From contig NZ_CP025624.1 of assembly GCF_002874965.1 (NCBI RefSeq), forward strand, positions 4,526,001-4,590,000: DNA of 64,000 nt, given 5' to 3'. The number at the start of each line of letters is the position of its first letter. Position 1 is the stretch's first letter. Positions 28,688-36,942 of this stretch are shown here, piece by piece. Below the pieces are notes generated by a model. The model ran no database searches. It was not told the origin of the DNA and saw nothing but the letters and a program-made list of their open reading frames with translations. The stretch is from Pseudomonas sp. NC02. GTDB lineage: Bacteria; Pseudomonadota; Gammaproteobacteria; Pseudomonadales; Pseudomonadaceae. The translations under genes and the position numbers were made by a program.

Positions 28688-29617
28688 ATGAATCTGAGCA
28701 AGGTCGACCTCAACCTCTTCATCGTCTTTGACGCGATCTACACCGAAGCCAACCTGACCCGCGCCGGGCAGATTGTCGGGATTACTCAACCTGCGGTGTC
28801 GAACGCTCTGGCCCGCCTGCGGGAGACCTTCAACGACCCGCTGTTCGTGCGCACAGCCCAAGGCATGGTGCCCACACCCATGGCCCAGAACATCATTGGC
28901 CCGGTGCGTAACGCGCTGTCGCTGCTGCGGGTGTCGGTACAGGAAAGCCGGATCTTCAACCCGCAACAGGCGGCCAAGACCTACCGCATCAGCATGACCG
29001 ACCTCACCGAAGCGGTGATTCTGCCGCCGCTGTTCCAGCGCCTGCGCCGCCTGGCACCGACGGTGGTAATCGAGAGCTTCCTGTCCAAGCGCCGGGAAAC
29101 CACCAAAGAACTGGCGGCCGGTCGCCTGGACTTTGCCGTGGATGCGCCGCTCAACACCGACCCGCAAGTGCGCCACGTCAAGCTCATGGAAGACCGCTAC
29201 GTGTGCGCCATGCGCAAGGGCCATCCGATGGCGGGCAAGGACAAACTGACGCTGGATGACTACCTGTCGCTGACCCACATTCATATCTCCAGCCGGCGCA
29301 ACGGCCTGGGCCATGTCGACCTGGCGCTGGGCAAGATGGGCCTGCAACGCAAGATCGCCCTGCGCTCCCAGCACTACCTGATGGCCTCGCAGGTGCTGCA
29401 GCAAACCGACATGGTAATGACCGTGCCGGAGCGCTTCGCACGGCGCCATGAACTGCACTGGTTCAACCTGCCGGTGAATGATGTGCCGATGGTGGAAACC
29501 CATCTGTACTGGCATGAAAGCACCGACCAGGATCCGGCCAACCGCTGGATGCGCGAGCAGATGATCGAGTTGTGCCAGCAGGTGACGGCCCATGAGAAGA
29601 AGCTGGACAAACTGTAG
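28688..29617 (+). CDS. LysR-family transcriptional regulator
   Basis: A 309-residue regulator with an N-terminal winged helix-turn-helix (residues 6-65: VDLNLFIVFDAIYTEANLTRAGQIVGITQPAVSNALARLRETFNDPLFVR). The NLTRAG..LGITQPAVSNALARLR pattern places it in the NodD-like LysR subgroup. The rest is a two-lobed inducer-binding domain. It is transcribed away from the acyl-CoA dehydrogenase gene, the usual layout for a LysR regulator and its target; a fatty-acyl compound is a reasonable but unproven inducer. Confidence 0.9.
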   Translation: MNLSKVDLNLFIVFDAIYTEANLTRAGQIVGITQPAVSNALARLRETFNDPLFVRTAQGMVPTPMAQNIIGPVRNALSLLRVSVQESRIFNPQQAAKTYRISMTDLTEAVILPPLFQRLRRLAPTVVIESFLSKRRETTKELAAGRLDFAVDAPLNTDPQVRHVKLMEDRYVCAMRKGHPMAGKDKLTLDDYLSLTHIHISSRRNGLGHVDLALGKMGLQRKIALRSQHYLMASQVLQQTDMVMTVPERFARRHELHWFNLPVNDVPMVETHLYWHESTDQDPANRWMREQMIELCQQVTAHEKKLDKL

Positions 29618-29625
29618 GAGCGAGC

Positions 29626-29641
29626 TTGACGTTAACGTCAA
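29626..29641. promoter_or_regulatory. LiuR-type operator upstream of the MerR gene
   Basis: TTGACGTTAACGTCAA is a perfect 16-bp palindrome 43 bases before the MerR start codon; its first six bases could serve as a -35 box. Closely similar 16-mers occur at 34024 and 34067 before the liuA operon. The motif matches, as I recall it, the LiuR-type sites described for leucine/isovalerate genes. Confidence 0.8.
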
Positions 29642-29684
29642 CCAGCCATTAGCTTAACGCTCAAGACACTCCTTGAGCGCCCTC

Positions 29685-30083
29685 ATGAGCACGACCTACA
29701 GCATCTCCGACCTCGCCCGCGAGCTCGACATCACCACCCGCGCCATTCGTTTCTATGAAGAACAAGGCCTGCTGTCCCCGGAACGCCGGGGCCAGGAGCG
29801 CATTTATTCGCCCCGCGACAAGGTCAGCCTGAAGCTGATCCTGCGGGGCAAGCGCATCGGTTTTTCCCTGGCCGAGTGCCGGGAACTGATCGAACTCTAC
29901 GACCCTACCAGCGGCAACCAGAAACAGCTGCACAGCATGCTGGCGAAAATCGCCGAGCGCCGCGAGCAGCTGGAACAACAGTTGCTCGACATCGAACAGA
30001 TGAAGCTCGAACTGGACACCGCCGAAGAACGTTGCATCCAGGCGCTGGAACAGACCATTCAGGGCCAGGTTGGCCATTCATAA
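29685..30083 (+). CDS. liuR: MerR-family regulator of leucine/isovalerate catabolism (LiuR-like)
   Basis: A 132-residue MerR regulator. The N-terminal winged helix (residues 4-70: YSISDLARELDITTRAIRFYEEQGLLSPERRGQERIYS) is followed by a dimerisation coiled coil (about 80-120). No metal-binding cysteine pair is present, so it is not a metal-responsive type. It lies directly before the HMG-CoA lyase gene, 12 bases apart, and a perfect palindrome upstream matches two sites at the liuA operon 4.4 kb away. By analogy with LiuR it should repress these genes until a leucine-derived CoA ester appears. ATG at 29685 is preferred to an in-frame TTG at 29673. Confidence 0.82.
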   Translation: MSTTYSISDLARELDITTRAIRFYEEQGLLSPERRGQERIYSPRDKVSLKLILRGKRIGFSLAECRELIELYDPTSGNQKQLHSMLAKIAERREQLEQQLLDIEQMKLELDTAEERCIQALEQTIQGQVGHS

Positions 30084-30095
30084 AAGGTAGCTGCC

Positions 30096-30995
30096 ATGTC
30101 CCTCCCCTCTCATGTGCGCCTGGTGGAAGTGGGCCCCCGCGACGGCCTGCAGAATGAAGCGCAACCCATCAGCGTCGCCGACAAGGTGCAATTGGTGGAC
30201 GCCCTGAGTGCCGCCGGCCTGGGTTACATCGAAGTCGGCAGTTTTGTGTCGCCCAAATGGGTACCGCAGATGGCCGGGTCGGCCGAGGTGTTTGCGCAGA
30301 TCCAGCGCAAGCCGGGCGTGACCTATGGCGCGCTGGCGCCAAACCTGCGGGGTTTTGAAGATGCACTGGCGGCGGGCGTAAAAGAAGTGGCCGTATTTGC
30401 GGCGGCTTCCGAGGCGTTTTCCCAGCGCAATATCAACTGCTCCATCAGCGAAAGCCTGGAACGCTTCGTGCCGATCATGGACGCGGCCAGGCAGAATGGT
30501 GTGAGTGTGCGGGGTTATGTGTCGTGTGTGTTGGGTTGCCCTTATGAAGGTCAGGTCGCGCCGGAACAGGTCGCGGCAGTCGCTCGCGAGCTGTTCGCCA
30601 TGGGCTGCTATGAGGTGTCCCTGGGCGACACGATTGGCACCGGCACTGCAGGCGCAACACGCCGGATGTTCGAGGTGGTCGGCGCGCAGGTGCCACGGGA
30701 CAAGCTGGCCGGGCACTTCCATGACACCTATGGCCAGGCCATCGCCAATATCTACGCCAGCCTTGAGGAAGGTATCCAGGTGTTCGACAGCTCTATTGCG
30801 GGCCTCGGCGGGTGCCCCTATGCCAAAGGGGCCAGCGGTAACGTTGCCACTGAAGATGTGTTGTACCTGCTCAATGGCTTGGGCATCGAGACCGGTATCG
30901 ACATGGACAAGCTGATTCTGGCGGGTCAGCAGATTTGTACGGTACTCGGCCGCCCCACCGGTTCGCGCGTGGCGAACGCTCGCAGCGCCGGTTGA
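30096..30995 (+). CDS. mvaB: Hydroxymethylglutaryl-CoA lyase
   Basis: A 299-residue TIM-barrel lyase that cleaves HMG-CoA to acetyl-CoA and acetoacetate, the last step of leucine breakdown (also called LiuE). The substrate/metal motif VEVGPRDGLQNE is at residues 8-19, HFHDTYGQA near 207, and the signature loop GLGGCPYAKGASGNVATED near 231-249, containing the catalytic Cys, is intact. It follows the LiuR-like gene and is separated from the liuABCD operon by the CrcY-type RNA gene, a large palindrome and an acyl-CoA synthetase gene. Confidence 0.95.
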   Translation: MSLPSHVRLVEVGPRDGLQNEAQPISVADKVQLVDALSAAGLGYIEVGSFVSPKWVPQMAGSAEVFAQIQRKPGVTYGALAPNLRGFEDALAAGVKEVAVFAAASEAFSQRNINCSISESLERFVPIMDAARQNGVSVRGYVSCVLGCPYEGQVAPEQVAAVARELFAMGCYEVSLGDTIGTGTAGATRRMFEVVGAQVPRDKLAGHFHDTYGQAIANIYASLEEGIQVFDSSIAGLGGCPYAKGASGNVATEDVLYLLNGLGIETGIDMDKLILAGQQICTVLGRPTGSRVANARSAG

Positions 30996-31014
30996 GTAGT
31001 GCGCTTGTGACGAT

Positions 31015-31046
31015 GTGTTACCTCGCGGCTACACATCGGGTAACAC
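31015..31046. promoter_or_regulatory. Upstream activator inverted repeat (candidate CbrB site)
   Basis: GTGTTACC and GGTAACAC form a perfect 8-bp inverted repeat with a 16-base spacer, about 85 bases upstream of a sigma-54 promoter. The placement and symmetry are those of an enhancer site for an NtrC-type activator. CbrB is the known activator of the CrcZ and CrcY RNAs in Pseudomonas. Confidence 0.75.
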
Positions 31047-31128
31047 GGGAACATATTTTGTCGCATTTCCTGAAGGAAATTTCTCACCAAAAAATCAAGG
31101 CATTGATTTTAAAGGACTTTATAAAGTT

Positions 31129-31142
31129 GGCACGGCTTCTGC
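31129..31142 (+). promoter_or_regulatory. Sigma-54 (RpoN) promoter of the CrcY-type RNA
   Basis: TTGGCACGGCTTCTGCT has the invariant GG (31129-31130) and GC (31141-31142) spaced by ten bases, the -24/-12 arrangement of RpoN promoters. The expected start, about 12 bases after the GC, falls at GCATAACAAGAATAA near 31153. Confidence 0.88.
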
Positions 31143-31152
31143 TATCTCTATT

Positions 31153-31530
31153 GCATAACAAGAATAAAAAGCACCAAACCTAATAAAAATAAGACGTAAC
31201 GACTCTGACATAACAAAAACAACACGGCAGAGACGCAGCTAACAGATTTTTTTGGAGAAGATGTGCTTCGCAGGGTACGGCTTGCCGAAACCCGCAACCG
31301 GATAGAGAAGAACAAAAAACTACCTCAAGGTAGCTACCCACTGGTTGGATCGCGTGCGAAGAAGCAGATCAGCGCTCAAAAAAATACGTTTGCTCTTGAC
31401 CCCGGATGGGGGTCGCCAAAAACAGCGGTAAAGGGCCACGGTTGCCAAAAACAACAATAGACCGCCCCTCAATAATAAAAAAAGAGCACGCAACGACAAA
31501 TTAAAGGGGACCTTCGGGTCCCCTTTGTGC
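31153..31530 (+). ncRNA. crcY: CrcY/CrcZ-type small RNA (sequesters Hfq/Crc)
   Basis: An RNA of about 375 nt is inferred between a sigma-54 promoter and a strong terminator, with no plausible coding frame. It carries at least six clusters of the AANAANAA motif bound by Hfq/Crc: near 31157, 31182, 31212, 31308, 31447 and 31471. In Pseudomonas, CrcZ and CrcY titrate Hfq-Crc away from catabolic mRNAs and so relieve catabolite repression; CbrAB and RpoN drive them. The position downstream of mvaB agrees with my recollection of crcY in P. putida, whereas crcZ lies behind cbrB. Ends are approximate. Confidence 0.87.
31503..31526 (+). terminator. Rho-independent terminator of the CrcY-type RNA
   Basis: AAAGGGGACC and GGTCCCCTTT form a 10-bp stem closed by a TTCG tetraloop. 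The downstream bases are TGTGCTTTCT, a weak T-tract. It closes the A-rich RNA. Confidence 0.88.
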
Positions 31531-31584
31531 TTTCTCGGGGAAGGTGATTTGCGTGTATATCCGTTTTTTGGGTGATGGCTGAGA

Positions 31585-31880
31585 TTGGTTCCGCTCTTAC
31601 AGCGGCTCACTTTTGAAAAGCGCAAAAGTAAGCAAAACGCTCTTGCCCCACCACTCGGCACCTCGCCTAGGCTCGGTGTGCCCTCACTCCGGCTTTGGAG
31701 CGTGGGCCGCCGTCATGGGCCATCCTTGGCCCAGGACGGCTAACCCGGCGTCCTGCCGGGTTACCCACACTCCAAAGCCTGCGTTCGGCCAGCGTGGTTT
31801 AATGGGGCGCCCAAGATCAAGATCAAAAGCAGATCAAGAGCACAGCGGCCTCCCGGCCGGCTTGAGTGTTTAAAAGCCAA
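31585..31880. repeat. Left arm of a ~740-bp imperfect palindrome
   Basis: This arm begins with CCGCTCTTACAGCG and contains CGGCACCTCGCCTAGGCTCGG and GGCGTCCTGCCGGGTT. The same sequence, read from the opposite strand, forms the right arm at 32040-32330. An open frame at 31613-31873 (86 codons) resembles the one in the other arm, but the similarity follows from the repeat itself, so I do not call it a gene. Confidence 0.85.
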
Positions 31881-31909
31881 ATCAAAAGCTAAAGCGGGCA
31901 CGGTTCAAA

Positions 31910-32010
31910 TGTGGGAGCGGGCTTGCTCGCGAAGGTCGTTAACGATGACGTGGGTATCCTGATTCAACGCGGCGCTCTCAGGTTTTTCGCGAGCAAGCCC
32001 GCTCCCACAT
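31910..32010. repeat. REPIN at the centre of the large palindrome
   Basis: GTGGGAGCGGGCTTGCTCGC and its exact complement are spaced by about 55 bases. The doublet sits close to the symmetry axis of the surrounding long inverted repeat. Confidence 0.9.
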
Positions 32011-32039
32011 AAAAGCAGATCTGTTTTCGCTCTGGCTTT

Positions 32040-32330
32040 TGATCTGGCTTTTAACACTCAGGTCGGCTCTCAGGCCGCCGTGCTTTTGATTTTGATCTTG
32101 CTCTGACTGCCCCAATAAGCCCGAGGCCGAACGCAGGTATTGCGGAGCGGGTAAACCGGCAGGACGCCGGTTTAGCCGCGCCGGGCCATGGATGGCCCGT
32201 CGCGGCGGCCCGCGGAGTAATGCCGGAGTGAGGGAACACCGAGCCTAGGCGAGGTGCCGACAGGCGGGGCAGAGCGCTTTGGTTACTTTGCCGCTTTTGC
32301 AAAGTGACTCGCTGTAAGAGCGAAACCATA
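32040..32330. repeat. Right arm of the ~740-bp imperfect palindrome
   Basis: The reverse complement of this arm repeats the left arm almost base for base over its core (CGGCACCTCGCCTAGGCTCGG, CCTCACTCCGGC, GGCGTCCTGCCGG, CCTGCGTTCGGCC) with scattered differences and small indels. The frame on the minus strand (32051-32329) encodes a peptide related to that of the left arm (APRLGSV.PHSG...GHPWP...PASCR). It separates the CrcY-type RNA from the acyl-CoA synthetase gene. Confidence 0.85.
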
Positions 32331-32364
32331 AGCCGCCGTTACCTAAATAACGGATAAACACCCC

Positions 32365-33996
32365 TCACCCCCCCTTCAACTCTTCAATCATAATTTCCCG
32401 CATCCGAAACTTCTGGATCTTCCCCGTCACCGTCATCGGAAACTCATCCACAAATTTGAAATGCTTGGGCATCTTGAAGTGCGCAATCCGCCCCTTGCAC
32501 CACGTCTGCAGCTCAAGCTCATTAGCCAAATGCCCCGGATGAAACTTGATCCACGCCACAATCGCCTCACCATAGCGCTCATCCGGAATCCCGATCACCT
32601 GCACATCCGCCACCGCCGGATGAGTAAAGAAAAACTCCTCCAACTCCCGCGGGTACACGTTCTCACCTCCGCGAATGATCATGTCCTTGTTACGCCCGGC
32701 GATGCACACATACCCATGTTCATCCATGGTCGCCAGGTCGCCGGTGTGCATCCAGCCCGCCTCGTCGATAGCCTCACGAGTGCTGTCAGGATTATTCCAG
32801 TAACCGAGCATCACGCTGTAGCCCCGGGTACACAGCTCCCCTACCTGGCCCCGAGCAACCGTGTTACCGGCGTCATCGATAATCTTGCTTTCCAGCTGTG
32901 GCTGGGTCCGGCCAACCGTCGTAACACGCCGCTCAAGGTCATCATCCGGCCCGGTCTGCAACGACACCGGGCTGGTTTCCGTCATGCCATAGGCAATCTG
33001 CACCTCACTCATGTGCATCTCGCTGATAATCCGGCGCATCACCTCGATCGGACAAGTGGCGCCCGCCATGATCCCGGTGCGCAGGCGCGACAGGTCGAAC
33101 TCGGCGCGGCGCGGGTGATCAAGCATGGCGATAAACATGGTAGGCACCCCGTATAGCCCGGTGGCCTGTTCTTCGGCGACGGCAGCCAGGGTCAGCAATG
33201 GGTCGAAACCGTCACTCGGGTAGATCATCGTGGTGCCATGGGTGATGCAGCCCAGGTTACCCATCACCATGCCAAAGCAGTGATACAGCGGCACCGGGAT
33301 CACCAGGCGATCTTGCGCCGTCAGGCCCAGGCTTTCGCCAACCATGTAGCCGTTATTGAGGATGTTGTGGTGACTGAGGGTGGCGCCCTTGGGGAAGCCG
33401 GTGGTGCCGGAGGTGTACTGGATATTGACGGGTTGATCGAAGTGCAGGCCGGCCTGGCGGATCTGCAATTGCTCGGGCGGGACGCCTGCCCCGAGGGCCG
33501 CCAATTGCGACCAGGGCGTAAACCCCGGGGGCGGGCTGGGATCAAGGCTGATGATGCCGCGCAGGTCAGGTTGAAGCTCCTGCAACATGCCGTGGTAATC
33601 GGAGGTCTTGAACGACCCGGCGCACACCAACCACTGGCAACCGGATTGCTTGAGTACGTACTCCAATTCACTGCTGCGATACGCCGGGTTGATATTGACC
33701 AGAATCACGCCGATTTTGGCGCTGGCGACCTGGCTGATGCACCACTCGGCGCAGTTGGGGGCCCAGATGCCCAAGCGGTCGCCGGCCTGCATCCCCAAGG
33801 CCAGGAACGCACGTGCATGCAAATCAACCGTCTCTGCCAGTTGCCGCCAGGTGTAGCGACGCTGTTGATGGCCCACGACCAAGGCTTCGCCGTCGGAGTA
33901 GCGCGAAACCGTTTGATCAAAGGCCTGGCCGATAGTCATGGCCAGCAAGGCCTTGTCCTGACAGCCGCGGCTGTAGCTCTGATTCGATTGATCCAT
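32365..33996 (-). CDS. AMP-binding acyl-CoA synthetase of the leucine/isovalerate cluster
   Basis: A 543-residue adenylate-forming ligase that activates a carboxylic acid to its CoA ester. The P-loop-like motif [12 protein letters not shown] is near residue 190, [11 protein letters not shown] near 330, [31 protein letters not shown] near 415-445, and the catalytic Lys is in TVTGKIQK near the C terminus. The substrate is not fixed by the sequence; position beside liuA and shared LiuR-type sites suggest a branched short- or medium-chain acid such as isovalerate. Start 33996 has AGGGGT upstream; the longer frame to 34143 would cover the operators. Confidence 0.88.
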   Translation of the reverse strand: MDQSNQSYSRGCQDKALLAMTIGQAFDQTVSRYSDGEALVVGHQQRRYTWRQLAETVDLHARAFLALGMQAGDRLGIWAPNCAEWCISQVASAKIGVILVNINPAYRSSELEYVLKQSGCQWLVCAGSFKTSDYHGMLQELQPDLRGIISLDPSPPPGFTPWSQLAALGAGVPPEQLQIRQAGLHFDQPVNIQYTSGTTGFPKGATLSHHNILNNGYMVGESLGLTAQDRLVIPVPLYHCFGMVMGNLGCITHGTTMIYPSDGFDPLLTLAAVAEEQATGLYGVPTMFIAMLDHPRRAEFDLSRLRTGIMAGATCPIEVMRRIISEMHMSEVQIAYGMTETSPVSLQTGPDDDLERRVTTVGRTQPQLESKIIDDAGNTVARGQVGELCTRGYSVMLGYWNNPDSTREAIDEAGWMHTGDLATMDEHGYVCIAGRNKDMIIRGGENVYPRELEEFFFTHPAVADVQVIGIPDERYGEAIVAWIKFHPGHLANELELQTWCKGRIAHFKMPKHFKFVDEFPMTVTGKIQKFRMREIMIEELKGG

Positions 33997-34023
33997 AACG
34001 ACCCCTGTTGTCTTTTTTGTAGG

Positions 34024-34039
34024 TTGACGTAAACGTAAA
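34024..34039. promoter_or_regulatory. LiuR-type operator 1 in the synthetase/liuA divergent region
   Basis: TTGACGTAAACGTAAA differs by few bases from the perfect palindromes at 29626 and 34067. It lies 28 bases from the synthetase start codon, well placed to control that gene. Confidence 0.8.
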
Positions 34040-34066
34040 CTACGATTGACAGGCCCGCAACGCAAG

Positions 34067-34082
34067 TTTACGTTAACGTAAA
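34067..34082. promoter_or_regulatory. LiuR-type operator 2 at the liuA promoter
   Basis: TTTACGTTAACGTAAA is a perfect 16-bp palindrome. A TTGACA at 34046-34051 stands 17 bases before TACGTT (34069-34074), so the operator covers the probable -10 region of the liuABCD promoter. Confidence 0.83.
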
Positions 34083-34114
34083 GGTGATCGCCCTCCCCGG
34101 CGTATTGGCCATAC

Positions 34115-34122
34115 AAAAACAA
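34115..34122 (+). promoter_or_regulatory. Candidate Hfq/Crc (CA) motif in the liuA leader
   Basis: AAAAACAA fits the AANAANAA consensus and lies just before the liuA ribosome site (AGAAGG, 34127-34132). Such a motif is where Hfq/Crc blocks translation of catabolic mRNAs, which the nearby CrcY-type RNA would relieve. A single short A-rich match is weak evidence alone. Confidence 0.5.
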
Positions 34123-34141
34123 CGCTAGAAGGTGCCCGTCC

Positions 34142-35305
34142 ATGAGTTACCCCTCCCTGAACTTCGCCCTCGGTGAAACCATCGACATGCTGCGCGACCA
34201 GGTGCAGTCCTTCGTGGCCAAGGAACTGGCGCCGCGCGCTGCGCAGATCGATATCGACAACCTGTTCCCCGCCGATATGTGGCGCAAGTTCGGCGATATG
34301 GGCCTGCTGGGCATCACCGTGCCGGAAGAATACGGCGGCGCCGGCCTGGGCTACCTGGCCCACGTGGTGGCCATGGAAGAAATCAGCCGGGGCTCGGCTT
34401 CGGTGGCGTTGTCCTACGGCGCGCACTCCAACCTCTGCGTCAACCAGATCAACCGCAACGGCACCCATGAGCAAAAACTCAAATACCTGCCCAAGCTGAT
34501 CAGCGGCGAACACATCGGCGCACTCGCCATGAGCGAGCCGAACGCCGGCTCCGACGTGGTCTCCATGAAGCTGCGCGCCGATAAACGCGGCAGTGTGTAT
34601 GTGCTCAACGGCAGCAAGACCTGGATCACCAACGGCCCTGATGCCAATACCTACGTGATCTACGCCAAGACCGACCTGGAAAAGGGTGCCCACGGCATCA
34701 CCGCGTTTATCGTCGAGCGCGACTCGAAGGGCTTCAGCCGCAGCAACAAGTTCGACAAGCTCGGCATGCGCGGCTCCAACACCTGCGAGTTGTTTTTCGA
34801 TGACGTCGAAGTGCCGGAAGAAAACATCCTCGGCGCACTCAATGGCGGCGTGAAAGTGCTGATGAGCGGCCTCGATTACGAACGCGTTGTGTTGTCCGGC
34901 GGCCCGACCGGGATCATGCAGGCCTGCATGGACCTGATCGTGCCCTACATCCATGACCGCAAGCAGTTCGGCCAGAGCATCGGCGAGTTCCAGCTGATCC
35001 AGGGCAAGGTCGCCGACATGTACACCCAGCTCAACGCCAGCCGCGCCTACCTGTACGCCGTGGCCCAGGCCTGCGAGCGCGGCGAAACCACGCGCAAGGA
35101 CGCCGCCGGCGTGATCCTCTACAGCGCCGAACGCGCTACCCAGATGGCCCTCGACGCGATCCAGATTCTCGGCGGCAATGGCTATATCAATGAATTCCCG
35201 GCTGGCCGTCTATTGCGTGACGCCAAGCTGTATGAAATCGGTGCCGGCACCAGTGAAATCCGGCGCATGTTGATCGGTCGCGAACTGTTTAACGAAACCC
35301 GCTGA
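34142..35305 (+). CDS. liuA: Isovaleryl-CoA dehydrogenase
   Basis: A 387-residue FAD-dependent acyl-CoA dehydrogenase that converts isovaleryl-CoA to 3-methylcrotonyl-CoA in leucine breakdown. The motif [17 protein letters not shown] is near residue 127. The diagnostic [16 protein letters not shown] near 240 carries the catalytic Glu at the position characteristic of isovaleryl-CoA dehydrogenases. The end has [14 protein letters not shown] and [18 protein letters not shown]. It is first in the liuABCD operon, 14 bases before liuB, behind a LiuR-type operator. Confidence 0.95.
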   Translation: MSYPSLNFALGETIDMLRDQVQSFVAKELAPRAAQIDIDNLFPADMWRKFGDMGLLGITVPEEYGGAGLGYLAHVVAMEEISRGSASVALSYGAHSNLCVNQINRNGTHEQKLKYLPKLISGEHIGALAMSEPNAGSDVVSMKLRADKRGSVYVLNGSKTWITNGPDANTYVIYAKTDLEKGAHGITAFIVERDSKGFSRSNKFDKLGMRGSNTCELFFDDVEVPEENILGALNGGVKVLMSGLDYERVVLSGGPTGIMQACMDLIVPYIHDRKQFGQSIGEFQLIQGKVADMYTQLNASRAYLYAVAQACERGETTRKDAAGVILYSAERATQMALDAIQILGGNGYINEFPAGRLLRDAKLYEIGAGTSEIRRMLIGRELFNETR

Positions 35306-35319
35306 ACGGAGCGCGCACC

Positions 35320-36927
35320 ATGGCTACCCTGCACACCCAGCTCAACCCGCGCTCGGCGGAATTCGCCGCCAACAGCGCGGCGATGCTCCAACAGGTCGAC
35401 GCCCTGCATACCCTGCTCGCCCAGGTGCAGCAAGGCGGCGGCGCCAAGGCCCAGGAGCGGCATACGTCGCGGGGCAAGCTGTTGCCCCGCGAGCGGATCA
35501 ATCGCTTGCTCGACCCTGGCTCGCCGTTCCTTGAACTCAGCCAGCTGGCGGCTTATCAGGTGTACGGCGAAGACGTGCCCGCTGCCGGGGTGATTGCCGG
35601 GATTGGCCGGGTGGAAGGCGTCGAGTGCATGATCGTCGCCAACGACGCCACGGTGAAAGGCGGCTCGTACTACCCGCTGACCGTCAAGAAACACCTGCGC
35701 GCCCAGACCATCGCCGAGCAGAACCGCCTGCCGTGCATCTACCTGGTGGACTCCGGCGGCGCCAACCTGCCGCGTCAGGATGAAGTGTTCCCGGACCGCG
35801 AGCACTTCGGACGAATCTTCTTCAACCAGGCGAACATGAGCGCCCAGGGCATCCCGCAGATCGCGGTGGTGATGGGCTCCTGCACTGCCGGTGGTGCCTA
35901 TGTGCCGGCGATGGCGGACGAAGCAATCATGGTCCGCCAGCAAGCCACCATCTTCCTCGCCGGCCCGCCGCTGGTGAAGGCGGCGACCGGAGAAGTGGTC
36001 AGCGCCGAAGACCTGGGCGGTGCCGATGTGCACTGCAAGATTTCCGGGGTGGCCGACCACTATGCCGACAGCGACGAACATGCGCTGGCCCTGGCTCGGC
36101 GCAGTGTGGCCAACCTCAACTGGCGCAAGCTGGGGCAATTGCAACAACGCACGCCGCTGGCGCCGCTTTATAGCAGCGAAGAGCTGTACGGCGTGATTCC
36201 GGCCGACGCCAAGCAACCGTTCGACGTGCGCGAAGTGATCGCGCGATTGGTGGACGGCTCGGTGTTCGATGAATTCAAGGCGTTGTTTGGCACCACACTG
36301 GTGTGCGGCTTTGCGCACCTGCACGGCTATCCGATTGCGATCCTGGCCAACAACGGCATTCTCTTCGCCGAGGCCGCGCAAAAAGGCGCGCACTTTATCG
36401 AACTGGCCTGCCAGCGCGGGATTCCGCTGTTGTTCCTGCAAAACATCACCGGCTTCATGGTCGGCCAGAAATACGAAGCCGGCGGCATCGCCAAGCACGG
36501 CGCCAAACTGGTGACAGCGGTAGCCTGTGCCAAGGTGCCGAAGTTCACCGTGATCATCGGCGGCAGCTTCGGCGCCGGTAACTACGGCATGTGTGGACGC
36601 GCCTACGACCCGCGCTTCTTGTGGATGTGGCCCAACGCACGCATCGGCGTGATGGGCGCCGAACAGGCCGCCGGCGTGCTGGTGCAGGTCAAGCGTGAGC
36701 AGGCCGAGCGCGCCGGCCAGGGTTTCAGCAGCGATGAGGAAGCGGCGATCAAGCAGCCGATCCTCGACCAGTACGAAACCCAGGGCCACCCCTACTACTC
36801 CAGCGCACGGCTGTGGGATGACGGCGTCATCGACCCGCTGCAGACCCGCGACGTGCTCGCCCTGGCCCTGTCCGCCGCGCTGAACGCCCCCATCGAGCCG
36901 AGCCGCTTCGGCGTGTTCCGCATGTAA
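35320..36927 (+). CDS. liuB: Methylcrotonoyl-CoA carboxylase, carboxyltransferase (beta) subunit
   Basis: A 535-residue subunit that transfers the carboxyl group from biotin to 3-methylcrotonyl-CoA. It shows the two crotonase-like lobes of acyl-CoA carboxyltransferases: [22 protein letters not shown] (near 88) and [17 protein letters not shown] (near 185) in the first, and [23 protein letters not shown] and [20 protein letters not shown] in the second. Length is normal. It works with the biotin-carrying LiuD encoded two genes downstream. Confidence 0.95.
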   Translation: MATLHTQLNPRSAEFAANSAAMLQQVDALHTLLAQVQQGGGAKAQERHTSRGKLLPRERINRLLDPGSPFLELSQLAAYQVYGEDVPAAGVIAGIGRVEGVECMIVANDATVKGGSYYPLTVKKHLRAQTIAEQNRLPCIYLVDSGGANLPRQDEVFPDREHFGRIFFNQANMSAQGIPQIAVVMGSCTAGGAYVPAMADEAIMVRQQATIFLAGPPLVKAATGEVVSAEDLGGADVHCKISGVADHYADSDEHALALARRSVANLNWRKLGQLQQRTPLAPLYSSEELYGVIPADAKQPFDVREVIARLVDGSVFDEFKALFGTTLVCGFAHLHGYPIAILANNGILFAEAAQKGAHFIELACQRGIPLLFLQNITGFMVGQKYEAGGIAKHGAKLVTAVACAKVPKFTVIIGGSFGAGNYGMCGRAYDPRFLWMWPNARIGVMGAEQAAGVLVQVKREQAERAGQGFSSDEEAAIKQPILDQYETQGHPYYSSARLWDDGVIDPLQTRDVLALALSAALNAPIEPSRFGVFRM

Positions 36928-36942
36928 ATGGAGCTGCACCCC

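Noticed and set aside
30935..31183. 82-codon frame bridging the mvaB end and the CrcY promoter
   Set aside because: It begins inside mvaB in another frame and runs through the sigma-54 promoter.
31263..31460. 65-codon frame inside the CrcY-type RNA
   Set aside because: It coincides with the A-rich RNA; Lys/Asn/Gln-rich composition follows from the AANAANAA motifs and there is no typical initiation region.
31613..31873. Two related short frames, one in each arm of the large palindrome (31613-31873 plus; 32051-32329 minus)
   Set aside because: Their similarity is explained by the inverted repeat. Arg/Ser/Pro-rich composition and lack of a ribosome site argue against real genes, although transcripts should be checked.
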